Origin: CAYOEZ01 sp964402955
Lineage (GTDB): Bacteria; Chloroflexota; DTOL01; DAOUCN01
Length of the DNA stretch: 10,483 nucleotides
Direction of reading: 5' to 3'
NCBI GenBank assembly: GCA_964402955.1
Contig: CAYOEZ010000179.1
Coordinates: forward strand, 1 to 10,483
The number at the start of each line of letters is the position of its first letter. Position 1 is the stretch's first letter. Below, one piece after another: positions 1 to 7,410 of this stretch. Position numbers and translations under genes: made by a program. The notes beneath the pieces are model-generated. The model worked only from the letters and a program-made list of their open reading frames with translations. It had not been told where the DNA came from and ran no database searches.

Positions 1-14
1 GCGTTGTTGTAGGT

Positions 15-28
15 GCAGTTTCAACTGC
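15..28. repeat. Short palindrome at the left edge
   Basis: GCAGTT and AACTGC form a 6-bp inverted repeat separated by two bases. The GTTGTTGTAGG just before it resembles one arm of a short interspersed palindrome, but the matching outer arm is not present, so this is at best a degenerate or truncated copy. No gene is supported between position 1 and the protease gene. Confidence 0.25.
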
Positions 29-70
29 CGTTCCAAAAATGTGACGCTCACCCCTTTTCATCCGCTATCT

Positions 71-99
71 TTACAAATCACTGCCATGTATGTTATAGT
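71..99 (+). promoter_or_regulatory. Putative sigma70-type promoter for the M50 protease gene
   Basis: A TATAGT -10 box (94-99) is preceded by TG at 91-92, giving an extended -10. Seventeen bases upstream is TTACAA (71-76), which matches the -35 consensus at only three of six positions. The predicted transcript would have a leader of roughly 110 bases before the protease start. This is a visual match only. Confidence 0.4.
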
Positions 100-217
100 A
101 TCTGTGCCTTCGGGGAAAGGACATGCTTCGTCCTGCCCGCCGACGCTGCTTTGAGCCAGCACCTGGCAGGATCGATCTCTATAGCCGAAACTAACCATAC
201 CCGAGGAGGGTGTTCGC

Positions 218-1300
218 GTGATGGTGACAGCCATTTCGTTTGTGATCGTTCTGAGTATTCTCGTTTTTGTTCATGAGTTGGGGCACTTCGTGGTTGGCCG
301 CTGGGCCGGGGCGCGCATCGAGGAGTTCGCGCTAGGCTTCCCGCCGCGCCTGTGGTCCATTCGCCGCGGTGAAACGGACTATAGCATCAACGCCATACCA
401 CTGGGGGGATACTGCCGCTTTGCCGGTGAAGACAACCCGGACGTATCCGGAGGATTATCGCAGTTGCCGCGCCTGAAGCGCGTGCTCGTTTTGGTGGCCG
501 GTGTCACCATGAATGCGCTGCTGGCCATCATCGTTTTCGCCATCATGTTCATGACTGGCTACCCGACCGCCACGGCCATCGATGGAGTGCAGGTCGCCTC
601 GGTTGTCCAGGGCGCCCCGGCGGCGACAGCCGGCCTCATGAGCGGCGATCTTATCCTCAAGGTCAACGGCCAGCTCGTCAAAGATACAAACTCGTTCAGC
701 ACGATCATACGAGCAGAAGCAGGCAAAGAAGTCGCCCTGACCGTTAAGCGCTCCGGCAGCGCGCAAGAGGACACCGTGCGCCTGACGCCACGCGCCAATC
801 CGCCCCAGGGCGAGGGCCCCCTTGGCATTTCCATCCAACAAGCAGCTACCGTTTCCAAGAAAGCATACGCGCTGCCTCAAGCACTTGCGCTGGGCGTTGA
901 GCGGACATGGAGCGCCATCAAGCTCACGTTCTATGCGCCGGTGCTGATTGTGCGCGGCGTTATCCCGGCAGCCGGCGCGGTGTCCGGGCCGCTGGGGATT
1001 GCGCGTATCGTCGGCAGCGCAACCAACGCCATTCCCACAAACGGGTTCTATCCTCTCCTCAGCCTCACCGCTCTGCTTAGCATCAGCCTGGCCGTGGTGA
1101 ACATTTTGCCGCTGCCCGGGTTGGATGGCGGGCGCATTGTCTTCGTGATTCTGGAGTGGTTACGTGGCGGCAAGCGCATCAACCCGCAGCGTGAGGCAAT
1201 CATTCACTTCAGCGGGCTGGTGTTTCTGATCGGTGCCATCCTGATTATCACGTTCTTCGATATCGTCTCGCCCGCGCCGCCGATTAACTGGGGACCATGA
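218..1300 (+). CDS. rseP: RseP/RasP-family site-2 zinc metalloprotease (M50B)
   Basis: Integral membrane protease that cleaves substrate transmembrane segments, classically anti-sigma factors and remnant signal peptides. The first membrane helix carries the zinc motif HELGH (residues 19-23), followed by the family's GGYCRFAGED region (63-72). A PDZ domain with the AGLMSGD ligand-loop pattern spans about 120-205. The third zinc ligand lies in NILPLPGLDGG (295-305), and a last helix covers about 328-348. At 360 residues with one PDZ domain it resembles the Gram-positive/cyanobacterial form more than the two-PDZ proteobacterial one. The start is GTG 218 or the adjacent ATG 221; GGAGGG at 205-210 sits 7 or 10 bases upstream. 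The next gene is proS, and rseP-proS adjacency is a known conserved order in several bacterial phyla. The reading frame is intact. Substrate unknown. Confidence 0.95.
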   Translation: MMVTAISFVIVLSILVFVHELGHFVVGRWAGARIEEFALGFPPRLWSIRRGETDYSINAIPLGGYCRFAGEDNPDVSGGLSQLPRLKRVLVLVAGVTMNALLAIIVFAIMFMTGYPTATAIDGVQVASVVQGAPAATAGLMSGDLILKVNGQLVKDTNSFSTIIRAEAGKEVALTVKRSGSAQEDTVRLTPRANPPQGEGPLGISIQQAATVSKKAYALPQALALGVERTWSAIKLTFYAPVLIVRGVIPAAGAVSGPLGIARIVGSATNAIPTNGFYPLLSLTALLSISLAVVNILPLPGLDGGRIVFVILEWLRGGKRINPQREAIIHFSGLVFLIGAILIITFFDIVSPAPPINWGP

Positions 1301-1350
1301 TCCTGCCTGCCTGTCTGCTGCCAAATGGTCGCCCATTCACGCCTGGAAGT

Positions 1351-1386
1351 ATCTCCGCTAATCTGAGTGCATAGATCGGCGGAGAT
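1351..1386 (+). other. Hairpin in the rseP-proS intergenic region
   Basis: ATCTCCGC (1351-1358) is the perfect reverse complement of GCGGAGAT (1379-1386). Inside, ATCT (1361-1364) pairs with AGAT (1373-1376) around an 8-base loop, with one wobble and one mismatch between the stems. No T-run follows, so an intrinsic terminator is unlikely; it may be a leader or processing structure for proS. No T-box core was recognised. Confidence 0.45.
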
Positions 1387-1444
1387 GCGCGGGCGCCCAT
1401 CTCAATAGACATTGGTCTCAATGATGTCGGTACGGTGGGTCCAT

Positions 1445-3159
1445 TTGCGTCTCTCTCACCTGTTTGTGCGCACACTCCGCCAGGCCCCTGCCGAAGCAGA
1501 AACAGTCAGCCACCAGCTCTTGCTCCGCTCCGGAATGATCCAACAGCTCGCCGCCGGCGTCTATACCTACCTGCCCCTTGCCTGGGCACCATGCGCAAGA
1601 TCGAAAACATCATCCGCCAGGAGATGGATGCGGCCGGCTCGCAAGAGCTTATGATGCCCGTCCTTCAGCCCCAGGATTTGTGGGAAGAGAGCGGACGCTG
1701 GACCACATTTGGCCCCGAATTGATCAGGCTGCAGGATCGTAAAGAGCGCAGCTTCTGCCTGGGCCCCACCCACGAGGAAGTCGTCACCGATCTGGTGCGT
1801 AGACGCGTGCGCTCCTACCGTGACTTGCCCCTCATCCTCTACCAGATTCAGACCAAGTTCCGCGACGAGCCCCGCCCGCGCGGCGGCCTGGTGCGTGTGC
1901 GCGAGTTCAGCATGAAGGACGCCTATAGCTTCGACTGCGATGACGCCGGGTTGGATGCCAGTTACCGGAAGATGCTGGCTGCATACAAGAACATCTTCGA
2001 CCGCTGTGGCCTGCCCACCATCGCCATCGAGGCTGACTCGGGAGCCATCGGCGGCAAAGCCTCGCACGAGTTTATTGTCGTTGCCGCCAGTGGTGACAAC
2101 GAAGTCCTCATCTGCCTTTCTTGCGGCTACGCCGCCAACCAGGAGCGCGCCGGGCTGCAGAAGCCACCCCTGCCGCCCGAGTCGCTGCAGCCGCTCGAGG
2201 AGGTCCACACCCCCGGGCAGAAGACAATCGCGGGTGTGGCCGGTTTCCTGAACATACCGCCAGCAAGACGCTCAAAGCCGTCTTCTACTGGTGCGACGGG
2301 CAGGTCATCTTTGCTGTCATCCGCGGCGATCTGGACGTCAACGAGGTCAAGCTGACCAACATCCTGCGCCGCGCATGGGGACTGGGGCTGCAACTGCACG
2401 TCGCTACCCCCGAAGAGGTAGCAGCAGCCGGCCTGACGGCTGGCTATGCCTCGCCAGTGGGGCTGACCGGCATCAGGATCATCGCCGACGACTCTGTCAG
2501 TAGCGGCGCCAACTTTGTCGTGGGCGCCAATCGGCCCGACTCCCACCTGCGCAACGCCAACTATCCCCGCGACTTCCAGGCCGACATCGTGACCGACATC
2601 GCCCTGGCGAAGAAGGAGGACATGTGCATCCGCTGCGGCGGCGTCTACGACACGTCCCGCGGCGTCGAGGTTGGGCACGTCTTCAAACTGGGCTCCGTCT
2701 ATAAGCAGCAAGATGCAAGCGCTGTTCCTGGACAAGGACAATTCGCAGAAACCGATCATGATGGGCTGCTACGGCATCGGCCTGAGCCGGCTGCTGGCCG
2801 CTGCGGTCGAGCAAAACCACGACGAGCGGGGCATCATTTGGCCGCTGCCCATTGCGCCCTACCACACTCACATCTGCGCCCTGGACATGGAGAATGCCCA
2901 GGTTGTATCTGCCGCCGAGGCGCTCTACGATGAATTGTGCGGGGCCGGTTACGAGGTGCTCTACGATGACCGTTCCGAGGCGCCCGGCTCCAAGTTTGCC
3001 GACGCCGACCTGATGGGTGTGCCCCTGCGCCTGACCGTCAGCCCACGCACCCTTGCCAGGAACGGCATCGAGCTGAAGCTGCGCAAGGAGAAGGATTTGC
3101 GCGTAGTACCCTACGACACGGCGCTGGAAGAAGTGAAGGCGGCGCTGGCAGGAGCATAG
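1445..3159 (+). pseudogene. proS: Prolyl-tRNA synthetase (bacterial type), three frameshifts
   Basis: Charges tRNA-Pro with proline. The similarity is continuous over a normal family length (about 572 codons) but changes frame three times: frame 2 to about 1585, frame 1 from 1588 to about 2259, frame 3 from about 2262 to 2702, then frame 1 from 2704 to the stop. The first two breaks each look like one missing base and the third like one extra A near 2703. Recognisable parts in order are the N-terminal RLSHLF...AETVSHQLLLRSG region; LGPTHEE; class II motif 2 (RDEPRPRGGLVRVREFSMKD, near 1861-1920); the inserted YbaK-like editing domain (about 2200-2620, with FVVGANRPDSH); motif 3 (GCYGIGLSRLL, near 2767); and a C-terminal anticodon-binding domain. 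The start is probably TTG 1445 (GGTGGG at 1434-1439), giving MRLSHLF; ATG 1421 or 1424 are alternatives. As written, no full enzyme can be made. Either the gene is decaying beside a second proline enzyme elsewhere, or the assembly contains errors. Confidence 0.9.
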
Positions 3160-3213
3160 TGGGACTTAGCTCAACACTGCACTAGACAGGACCGCAGGCG
3201 TACGTCCAGCCTC

Positions 3214-3241
3214 TTGACAATTATCACAATATTGCTATAAT
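3214..3241 (+). promoter_or_regulatory. Consensus sigma70 promoter of the toxin-antitoxin module
   Basis: Perfect -35 TTGACA (3214-3219) and perfect -10 TATAAT (3236-3241), 16 bases apart, with the extended -10 TG at 3233-3234. Transcription should begin near 3248, only about a dozen bases before the preferred toxin start. This is the strongest promoter match in the window. Confidence 0.85.
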
Positions 3242-3244
3242 GTG
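3225..3244. promoter_or_regulatory. Operator-like 20-bp palindrome over the -10 box
   Basis: CACA (3225-3228) and TGTG (3241-3244) are the outer arms of a dyad in which 8 of 10 base pairs are symmetric (only 3229/3240 and 3233/3236 mismatch). It covers the whole -10 hexamer. HigA-type antitoxins commonly repress their own operon by binding such a dyad through their HTH domain, so this is the probable autoregulatory site. Binding itself is inferred. Confidence 0.6.
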
Positions 3245-3259
3245 GCAGAGGAAGATAGC

Positions 3260-3598
3260 ATGACAGTTTGGGCTATCGAGTTCTATGTTGATGCTCAGGG
3301 GCGGTTCCCCGTGTATGACTTCGTTGCCAGCCTGTCGCTCAGCGAGCAAGCGGCTGTCTACCGTGACTTTGACTTGCTGGCTGAGTTCGGCGTCAGACTT
3401 GGGATGCCCCATGCACGCCGGGTAGATGACCTGTGGGAGTTACGATCTGGCCCGGCCAGAGTGTTCTACGTTTCCCATACCTGGCGACGATTCATCCTAC
3501 TGCATGGCTATTACAAGAAGGGTCAGAAAGCTCCTCGGCGTGAGATTGATACGGCAAAGCGGCGGCTAGCCGATTTCATTACACAAGAAGGAGCTTAA
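3260..3598 (+). CDS. higB: HigB-type toxin, phage Gp49-like (DUF891) family
   Basis: Small RelE/HigB-superfamily protein, presumed to be a ribosome-dependent mRNA endonuclease. At 112 residues it has the usual family length. Recognisable blocks are an N-terminal VWAIEFYVDAQG strand, ELRSGPARVFYV (60-71), and the basic C-terminal LLHGYYKKGQKAPRREI (80-96) followed by an IDTAKRR helix. ATG 3260 is preferred: AGAGGAAG (3247-3254) lies five bases upstream and transcription probably begins near 3248. The in-frame GTG at 3242 overlaps the -10 box and is unlikely to be used. The stop is 20 bases before the antitoxin start. The toxin-first order is typical of HigBA and unlike most RelBE modules. The promoter and operator lie immediately upstream. 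Fold and family are clear; the target is inferred. Confidence 0.88.
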   Translation: MTVWAIEFYVDAQGRFPVYDFVASLSLSEQAAVYRDFDLLAEFGVRLGMPHARRVDDLWELRSGPARVFYVSHTWRRFILLHGYYKKGQKAPRREIDTAKRRLADFITQEGA

Positions 3599-3618
3599 GG
3601 ATAGAAAGGAGAGCAACA

Positions 3619-3909
3619 GTGCCTGCGAAGACACTTCACTATGAGGATGTAAGAGCGGAGGCAATGCAAGTTGCAGAATTGCGACGGGCCTACGATGAGC
3701 TTGAGCCTGCCTACCAGATTACGCGCCTGCGTATCCTGCGCGGGCTGACCCAGCAGGAACTGGCAGACTTGGTAGGTACAACGCAATCTAGTATCGCGCG
3801 CCTGGAAAGCGGGGCGACAAAGCCAAGCCTTTCCTTTCTGCAGCGTGTGGTAGCAGCTCTAGACGCCACGGTCACCGTCAAGATCGAGCCTCTGCCGGCG
3901 CGCCCATAG
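3619..3909 (+). CDS. higA: HigA-type antitoxin, XRE-family HTH protein
   Basis: 96-residue DNA-binding protein expected to neutralise the preceding toxin and repress the operon. A helix-turn-helix occupies about residues 36-65: LTQQELADLVGTTQSSIARLESG, in which Q45/Q46 and the SSIARLESG recognition helix are typical of the XRE/Cro-CI class. A short C-terminal beta tail (TVTVKIEPL) ends the protein. The start is GTG 3619, with AGGAGAG at 3607-3613 five bases upstream. It is cotranscribed with the toxin at a 20-base gap and has no promoter of its own that I can see. It converges on the minus-strand permease gene only 22 bases away, with no hairpin terminator between them. Confidence 0.9.
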   Translation: MPAKTLHYEDVRAEAMQVAELRRAYDELEPAYQITRLRILRGLTQQELADLVGTTQSSIARLESGATKPSLSFLQRVVAALDATVTVKIEPLPARP

Positions 3910-3931
3910 CGACATCAGGCGGGCAACGTCC

Positions 3932-4795
3932 TCATGCCAGCTCCGCTGCGATCATCCCTGCCAAAATCAGCACACAGCCAACCAAACCTCGCTCGGTGAG
4001 CAATTCTCCTGCGACCAGGAAAGCAAACGTCGCCGCAAAGACCGGCTCAGCCGTAAAGATCAACGCCGCGCGCGTCGCGGTCGTGCGGCGCTGCCCGTAG
4101 ACTTGCAGCACAAAACAGAACGCGGTCGGCAGCAACCCCAGGTACAGTCCGGCCAGCAGAACATCAGGCGTGAACTTCCCAACCGTCTCGGTCGTGAATG
4201 CCAGCACTGTCGCCGCAATCGCCGATAGGCCAAGCTGCACTGCCACCATCACCGTTGGTTCCGAAGCATGCGCGAACTTGGTCACATAGACAATATGGAA
4301 AGCAAACGCAACCGCGCAGCCCAGCGTCAACAGGTCGCCATAGCCTAACGTCAGGTTGTCATTGAGCGAAAGCAGCGCCAGCCCTACCGTCGCCAGCACA
4401 ATGCCCACCAGCGCGCCCCTGGTAGGCCGCTGCCTCAGTGCAACGATCGCCAACACCGGCACGATCACCACCGAGAGCGCTGTAATGAAGCCGGAGACGC
4501 CCGCTGTCGTATACTGTAGCCCCGTCGTCTGCAACACATTGCCGGCAAAGAACATCACGCCGAGGATGGCGCCGGCTATCACGTCCATGCGCTTGACGCG
4601 CCGCATGCGACCAAAGAACAAGATGAACACAACGAGGAAGCCAATCGAAAAGCGTAATGCCAGCAGCGTGAATGGACCAATGTCATGCAGCGTATTGCGA
4701 ATGATGATGAAGGTGCTGCCCCAGATCGTGGTCAGGAACAGGAGCATCAGCTCTGCCTGGTGTTGTTGTTTCGCATCGTAGGTCGGAATGGTCAC
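3932..4795 (-). CDS. EamA/DMT-superfamily permease
   Basis: 287-residue integral membrane transporter of the drug/metabolite superfamily (RhaT/RarD-like). It shows ten hydrophobic segments arranged as two EamA repeats: the first opens with LTTIWGSTFIIIRNTL (21-36) and the second around YGDLLTLGCAVAFAFHIVYV (152-171). It ends with the AALIFTAEPVFAA and CVLILAGMIAAEL helices characteristic of the family. The substrate cannot be read from sequence; members export amino acids, metabolites or drugs. The start is a GTG whose last two bases form part of the upstream methyltransferase stop (GTGA overlap), with AAGGTGG four bases before it, so the two genes are translationally coupled. No premature stops. 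Confidence 0.9.
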   Translation of the reverse strand: MTIPTYDAKQQHQAELMLLFLTTIWGSTFIIIRNTLHDIGPFTLLALRFSIGFLVVFILFFGRMRRVKRMDVIAGAILGVMFFAGNVLQTTGLQYTTAGVSGFITALSVVIVPVLAIVALRQRPTRGALVGIVLATVGLALLSLNDNLTLGYGDLLTLGCAVAFAFHIVYVTKFAHASEPTVMVAVQLGLSAIAATVLAFTTETVGKFTPDVLLAGLYLGLLPTAFCFVLQVYGQRRTTATRAALIFTAEPVFAATFAFLVAGELLTERGLVGCVLILAGMIAAELA

Positions 4796-5364
4796 AATGC
4801 CACCTTGTGCGCCACAACCCAGGCGTTGAAAGCGTGATCTGAATGTAGCTCCACCTGTGCGCCAACGGCCTGGAGCATCTGGCCCATATCCCGCGGCGAG
4901 AAAAAACGGCTCTGCATGAGCGCCACACGCTCAGCCAGGGCGACAACTTTGACGATCAGCGTATCGATGTTGGGTTCCTCAATGACCAGCCGGCCGCCTG
5001 GCGCCAGGACACGCCAGAGCTCCGCGATCGCTGCACGATGGTCAGCAAAATGGTGAAAGGCATCGACGACCACAATGCGGTCAAACGTGGCATCGGCAAA
5101 AGGCAGCGCCTCCACCTGTGCGCGCAGCGCAGACAGACCGTCTTTGCCTGCGGCGTGGCGCAGCATCCCGGACGAAACATCTGTCACGACAATCTCACTG
5201 GCCAACCCACGCAACGCCTGGGCCACGCGCCCCGTGCCGCCGCCGGCATCGAGCAAACGCCCCGTCGTGGGCAGGTCCAGGTACGCGCGCAGCGTCGCCG
5301 GGTCGAGCAAGCCGCCGATAATCCTCTCGTAGAACGGCGCGGCCAGCGAAAAATGATCAGGCAT
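4792..5364 (-). CDS. Class I SAM-dependent methyltransferase (Methyltransf_11/UbiE-like)
   Basis: 190-residue soluble Rossmann-fold methyltransferase. Motif I is LLDAGGGTGRVAQAL (37-51), the acidic residue at the end of beta 2 is in VVTDVSSGML (59-68), and the PFADATFDRIVVVDAFHHF (88-106) and LAPGGRLVIEEP (120-131) blocks are typical of Methyltransf_11. The acceptor substrate cannot be inferred. ATG 5364 is preferred; AAAGGGG lies about 12 bases upstream, while an in-frame TTG at 5376 abuts that sequence and has no room for ribosome binding. First gene of an operon with the EamA permease, whose start overlaps this stop. A modify-then-export role for the pair is conceivable but speculative. 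Confidence 0.88.
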   Translation of the reverse strand: MPDHFSLAAPFYERIIGGLLDPATLRAYLDLPTTGRLLDAGGGTGRVAQALRGLASEIVVTDVSSGMLRHAAGKDGLSALRAQVEALPFADATFDRIVVVDAFHHFADHRAAIAELWRVLAPGGRLVIEEPNIDTLIVKVVALAERVALMQSRFFSPRDMGQMLQAVGAQVELHSDHAFNAWVVAHKVAL

Positions 5365-5399
5365 AGGACAATTCAACCCCTTTCCTCGTCATGCGGGCT

Positions 5400-5428
5400 A
5401 TTCTACCACACCGGCCACCGAACGGCAA
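5400..5428 (-). promoter_or_regulatory. Putative promoter of the methyltransferase-permease operon
   Basis: Read on the minus strand, TTGCCG (5428-5423; four of six -35 matches) is followed after 17 bases by TAGAAT (5405-5400; five of six -10 matches), preceded by TG at 5408-5407 (extended -10). Transcription would start near 5393, giving a leader of about 30 bases. Confidence 0.55.
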
Positions 5429-5483
5429 CCGACCCCTTCGCCGCGCGCCAACACCGAACATCGTCGCAGCCATCCCCACGGTG

Positions 5484-5492
5484 TGCTATAAT
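5484..5492 (+). promoter_or_regulatory. Putative extended -10 promoter for the MBL-fold gene
   Basis: TGCTATAAT is a perfect extended -10, the same nine bases as at the toxin promoter. The -35 region is poor (TCGCAG at 17-base spacing). The leader to the hydrolase start would be about 90 bases. Together with the opposite-strand promoter at 5400-5428 it makes 5377-5591 a divergent control region. Confidence 0.5.
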
Positions 5493-5591
5493 AAATAGCG
5501 TCATCTGCGCAGTGCTTTTCGGGCCATGCTCATTGGCGGCCTCGCTGCTGCCTTTGCCATTGCGCGTGCCATTTCGTAGGAGGTCAGCCGC

Positions 5592-6380
5592 ATGTCTACT
5601 CGTCTCATCCCACTGGGCACAAATGGATTCATTCCAACCCAGGGCCGCCATACCATGAGCTTCCTGGCGCTGGTGGATGACCAGGCCATCTTGCTTGACA
5701 CCGGCACTGGCATCGCCCGCCTGCTCGGCCAACCGCTCGACGCCATGCTCCAATCGTATCCGGTCCTCAACATCGTCTACTCGCACTATCATCTCGATCA
5801 CACCGTTGGCCTGTCCTACTTCACGGCCGTCTGGCCGTCAAAGCCTTTGCACATCTACGCCCCGGAGCGCCCGCTCCTGCACGCGCTTGCCGAAGAGACA
5901 CTCAACGGTCTGATTCGCCCACCGAACTTTCCCTTGACGCTGCAACAGTTCCCCTGCCCGGTCACGATCACCCCGCTGCATGACGCGCAGGTGCAGATCG
6001 GCTCCGTCTCCGTCCGGCTGCGCTCACAGAAACACGCGGGCGGATCGGTGGGCATCCGTCTGGGCGACGACATCGCCTATACGACGGACACTGTCGTCGA
6101 TCAGGGCACAGTTGAATTCGTGCGCGGCGTCAAGCTGTTGTTGCACGAGTTGTGGCTCGACGATGCTGAGGTTGCAGCGGAGGAGGCGACGCGCAGCGGC
6201 CACTCCTATGCCAGCGGTGTGGCGCAGCTCGCCACACAGGCCGGCGTCGGCAGCCTGATGATCGTGCATCACCACCCCCGCCGCACGCTGGCCGAGATCC
6301 AGAAAACGGCCGCCGCCTGCCAGAAGGCCACCACAGCGAGAGTTATCGTTCCCGACGAGGGCGCTGTCTACGACGTATGA
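5592..6380 (+). CDS. MBL-fold metal-dependent hydrolase, RNase Z/ElaC-like layout
   Basis: 262-residue metallo-beta-lactamase-fold protein. The metal-binding HYHLDH is at residues 65-70, after VLNIVYS. Further likely ligands are H148 in QKHAGGSVGIRL, D166 in AYTTDTV, and H204 or the histidines 226-228 (IVHHHPRR). The LDTGTG turn (35-40) and the YTTD strand resemble the RNase Z/PhnP branch rather than class B beta-lactamases. No RNase Z exosite arm is evident, so a tRNase role is not supported; the substrate is unknown. ATG 5592 is preceded at eight bases by AGGAGG (5578-5583), a strong site. The nucleoside hydrolase gene follows 84 bases downstream on the same strand, so cotranscription is possible. 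Confidence 0.88.
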   Translation: MSTRLIPLGTNGFIPTQGRHTMSFLALVDDQAILLDTGTGIARLLGQPLDAMLQSYPVLNIVYSHYHLDHTVGLSYFTAVWPSKPLHIYAPERPLLHALAEETLNGLIRPPNFPLTLQQFPCPVTITPLHDAQVQIGSVSVRLRSQKHAGGSVGIRLGDDIAYTTDTVVDQGTVEFVRGVKLLLHELWLDDAEVAAEEATRSGHSYASGVAQLATQAGVGSLMIVHHHPRRTLAEIQKTAAACQKATTARVIVPDEGAVYDV

Positions 6381-6464
6381 ACAGCGCGGAAATTGCCGTC
6401 GCTTTCTGGTAACAAATACCATGCTCATCCGTATTGATTAGAGGATCACGAGGAGAAACGACGC

Positions 6465-7337
6465 ATGAAGATCATTCTTGACACAGACATCGGCTCTGAC
6501 ATCGACGATGCCGTGTGTCTGGCCTATCTCCTGGCGCAGCCAGCGTGCGAGCTGCTGGGCATCACCACCGTCAGCGGCGAAGCGACGAAGCGCGCCATGA
6601 TGGCCAGCGCCCAGTGCAAGGTGGCCGGCAAACAAGTTCCCATCTACCCCGGCTGCGAGAAGCCGCTCCTCGTTGCAGAGCGCCAGCCGTGTGCACCGCA
6701 GGCTGCCGCGCTTGCTCGCTGGGATCACGACACGACGTTCCCACAAAACCAGGCGGTAGAGTTCCTGCGCCAGACCATTCGTCGCCATCCCGGGGAAATA
6801 ACACTACTCACCATCGGCCCACTGACGAACATTGGCCTGCTCTTCGCTATCGACCCCGAGATTCCGTCGCTGCTGAAGGGGCTGGTGCTGATGTGCGGGG
6901 TTTTCACCAACAATCTGGCTCACGTGGGTGCGAGCGAATGGAATGCCAAGCTTGACCCGCACGCCACAGCCATTGTCTATCGTGCGCCGGTGGCTATCCA
7001 CCGTTCAATTGGTCTCGACGTGACCTGCCAGGTGACGATGGCCGCGGCCGAGGTCAGGCAGCGCTTCCAGACCCCTCTGCTGCTCCCCGTGCTCGATTTT
7101 GCCGAGGTGTGGTTCAGGGAGCGCGATCGCATCACGTTCCACGATCCGCTCGCTGCCGTCTCCATCTTCGACAATGTCTGCACCTTCCAGCGCGGGCAGG
7201 TCGAGGTGGAGTTGGCGAGCGAGCACTGCCAGGGCGCGACGATTTGGCAGCCGGGAGGCCCAACCTCGCCGCACGAGGTCGCGCTCCAGGTTGATCCACA
7301 GCGCTTCTTCAGTCACTATTTCTCAGTTGTGCACTAA
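6465..7337 (+). CDS. Nucleoside hydrolase (IUNH/RihA-C family)
   Basis: 290-residue enzyme expected to cleave the N-glycosidic bond of a ribonucleoside, releasing base and ribose (salvage). The N-terminal Ca2+-binding signature is present in a variant form: DTDIGSDIDDA (6-16) rather than DTDPGIDDA; both closing aspartates (14, 15) are kept. Further family marks are TIGPLTNIG (116-124), EWNAKLDPHA (158-167), which corresponds to the substrate-binding EWN..DP.A block, and FHDPLA (225-230), which supplies the late calcium-binding aspartate and nearby histidine. Base preference cannot be assigned. AGGAGA at 6451-6456 lies eight bases before ATG 6465. It follows the MBL-fold gene and precedes the small membrane-protein gene by 73 bases; only weak promoter matches lie in the gap. 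Confidence 0.93.
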   Translation: MKIILDTDIGSDIDDAVCLAYLLAQPACELLGITTVSGEATKRAMMASAQCKVAGKQVPIYPGCEKPLLVAERQPCAPQAAALARWDHDTTFPQNQAVEFLRQTIRRHPGEITLLTIGPLTNIGLLFAIDPEIPSLLKGLVLMCGVFTNNLAHVGASEWNAKLDPHATAIVYRAPVAIHRSIGLDVTCQVTMAAAEVRQRFQTPLLLPVLDFAEVWFRERDRITFHDPLAAVSIFDNVCTFQRGQVEVELASEHCQGATIWQPGGPTSPHEVALQVDPQRFFSHYFSVVH

Positions 7338-7345
7338 CCGTATGA

Positions 7346-7370
7346 CCGTGCTGTTCTATCGTCTGCACGG
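7346..7370 (+). other. Small hairpin after the nucleoside hydrolase gene
   Basis: CCGTGC (7346-7351) pairs with GCACGG (7365-7370) around a 13-base loop. It lacks a following T-run and the stem is short, so termination is doubtful. Confidence 0.2.
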
Positions 7371-7410
7371 GACCGGTAATGGATAGATAGAAGGAGAAAG
7401 GAGGAGCAAC

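Noticed and set aside
123..194. Short ORF upstream of rseP (23 residues, starting MLRPARRR)
   Set aside because: The ribosome-binding sequence is almost on top of the ATG, composition is unremarkable, and nothing supports translation.
13..276. 87-residue open frame overlapping the rseP start
   Set aside because: It overlaps the well-supported protease start in another frame and has no recognisable domain.
455..880. Long open frames antisense to rseP, and similar ones antisense to proS
   Set aside because: High-GC shadow frames opposite clear genes, with no recognisable protein features.
1431..1460. GGTGGGTCC...GCGTCTC resembling a T-box antiterminator core
   Set aside because: The match to AGGGTGGNACCGCG is poor, and the bases include the conserved RLSH codons of proS.
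1586..2703. Programmed ribosomal frameshifting in proS
   Set aside because: Three shifts in one housekeeping gene without slippery heptamers or nearby pseudoknots; mutation or sequence error is simpler.
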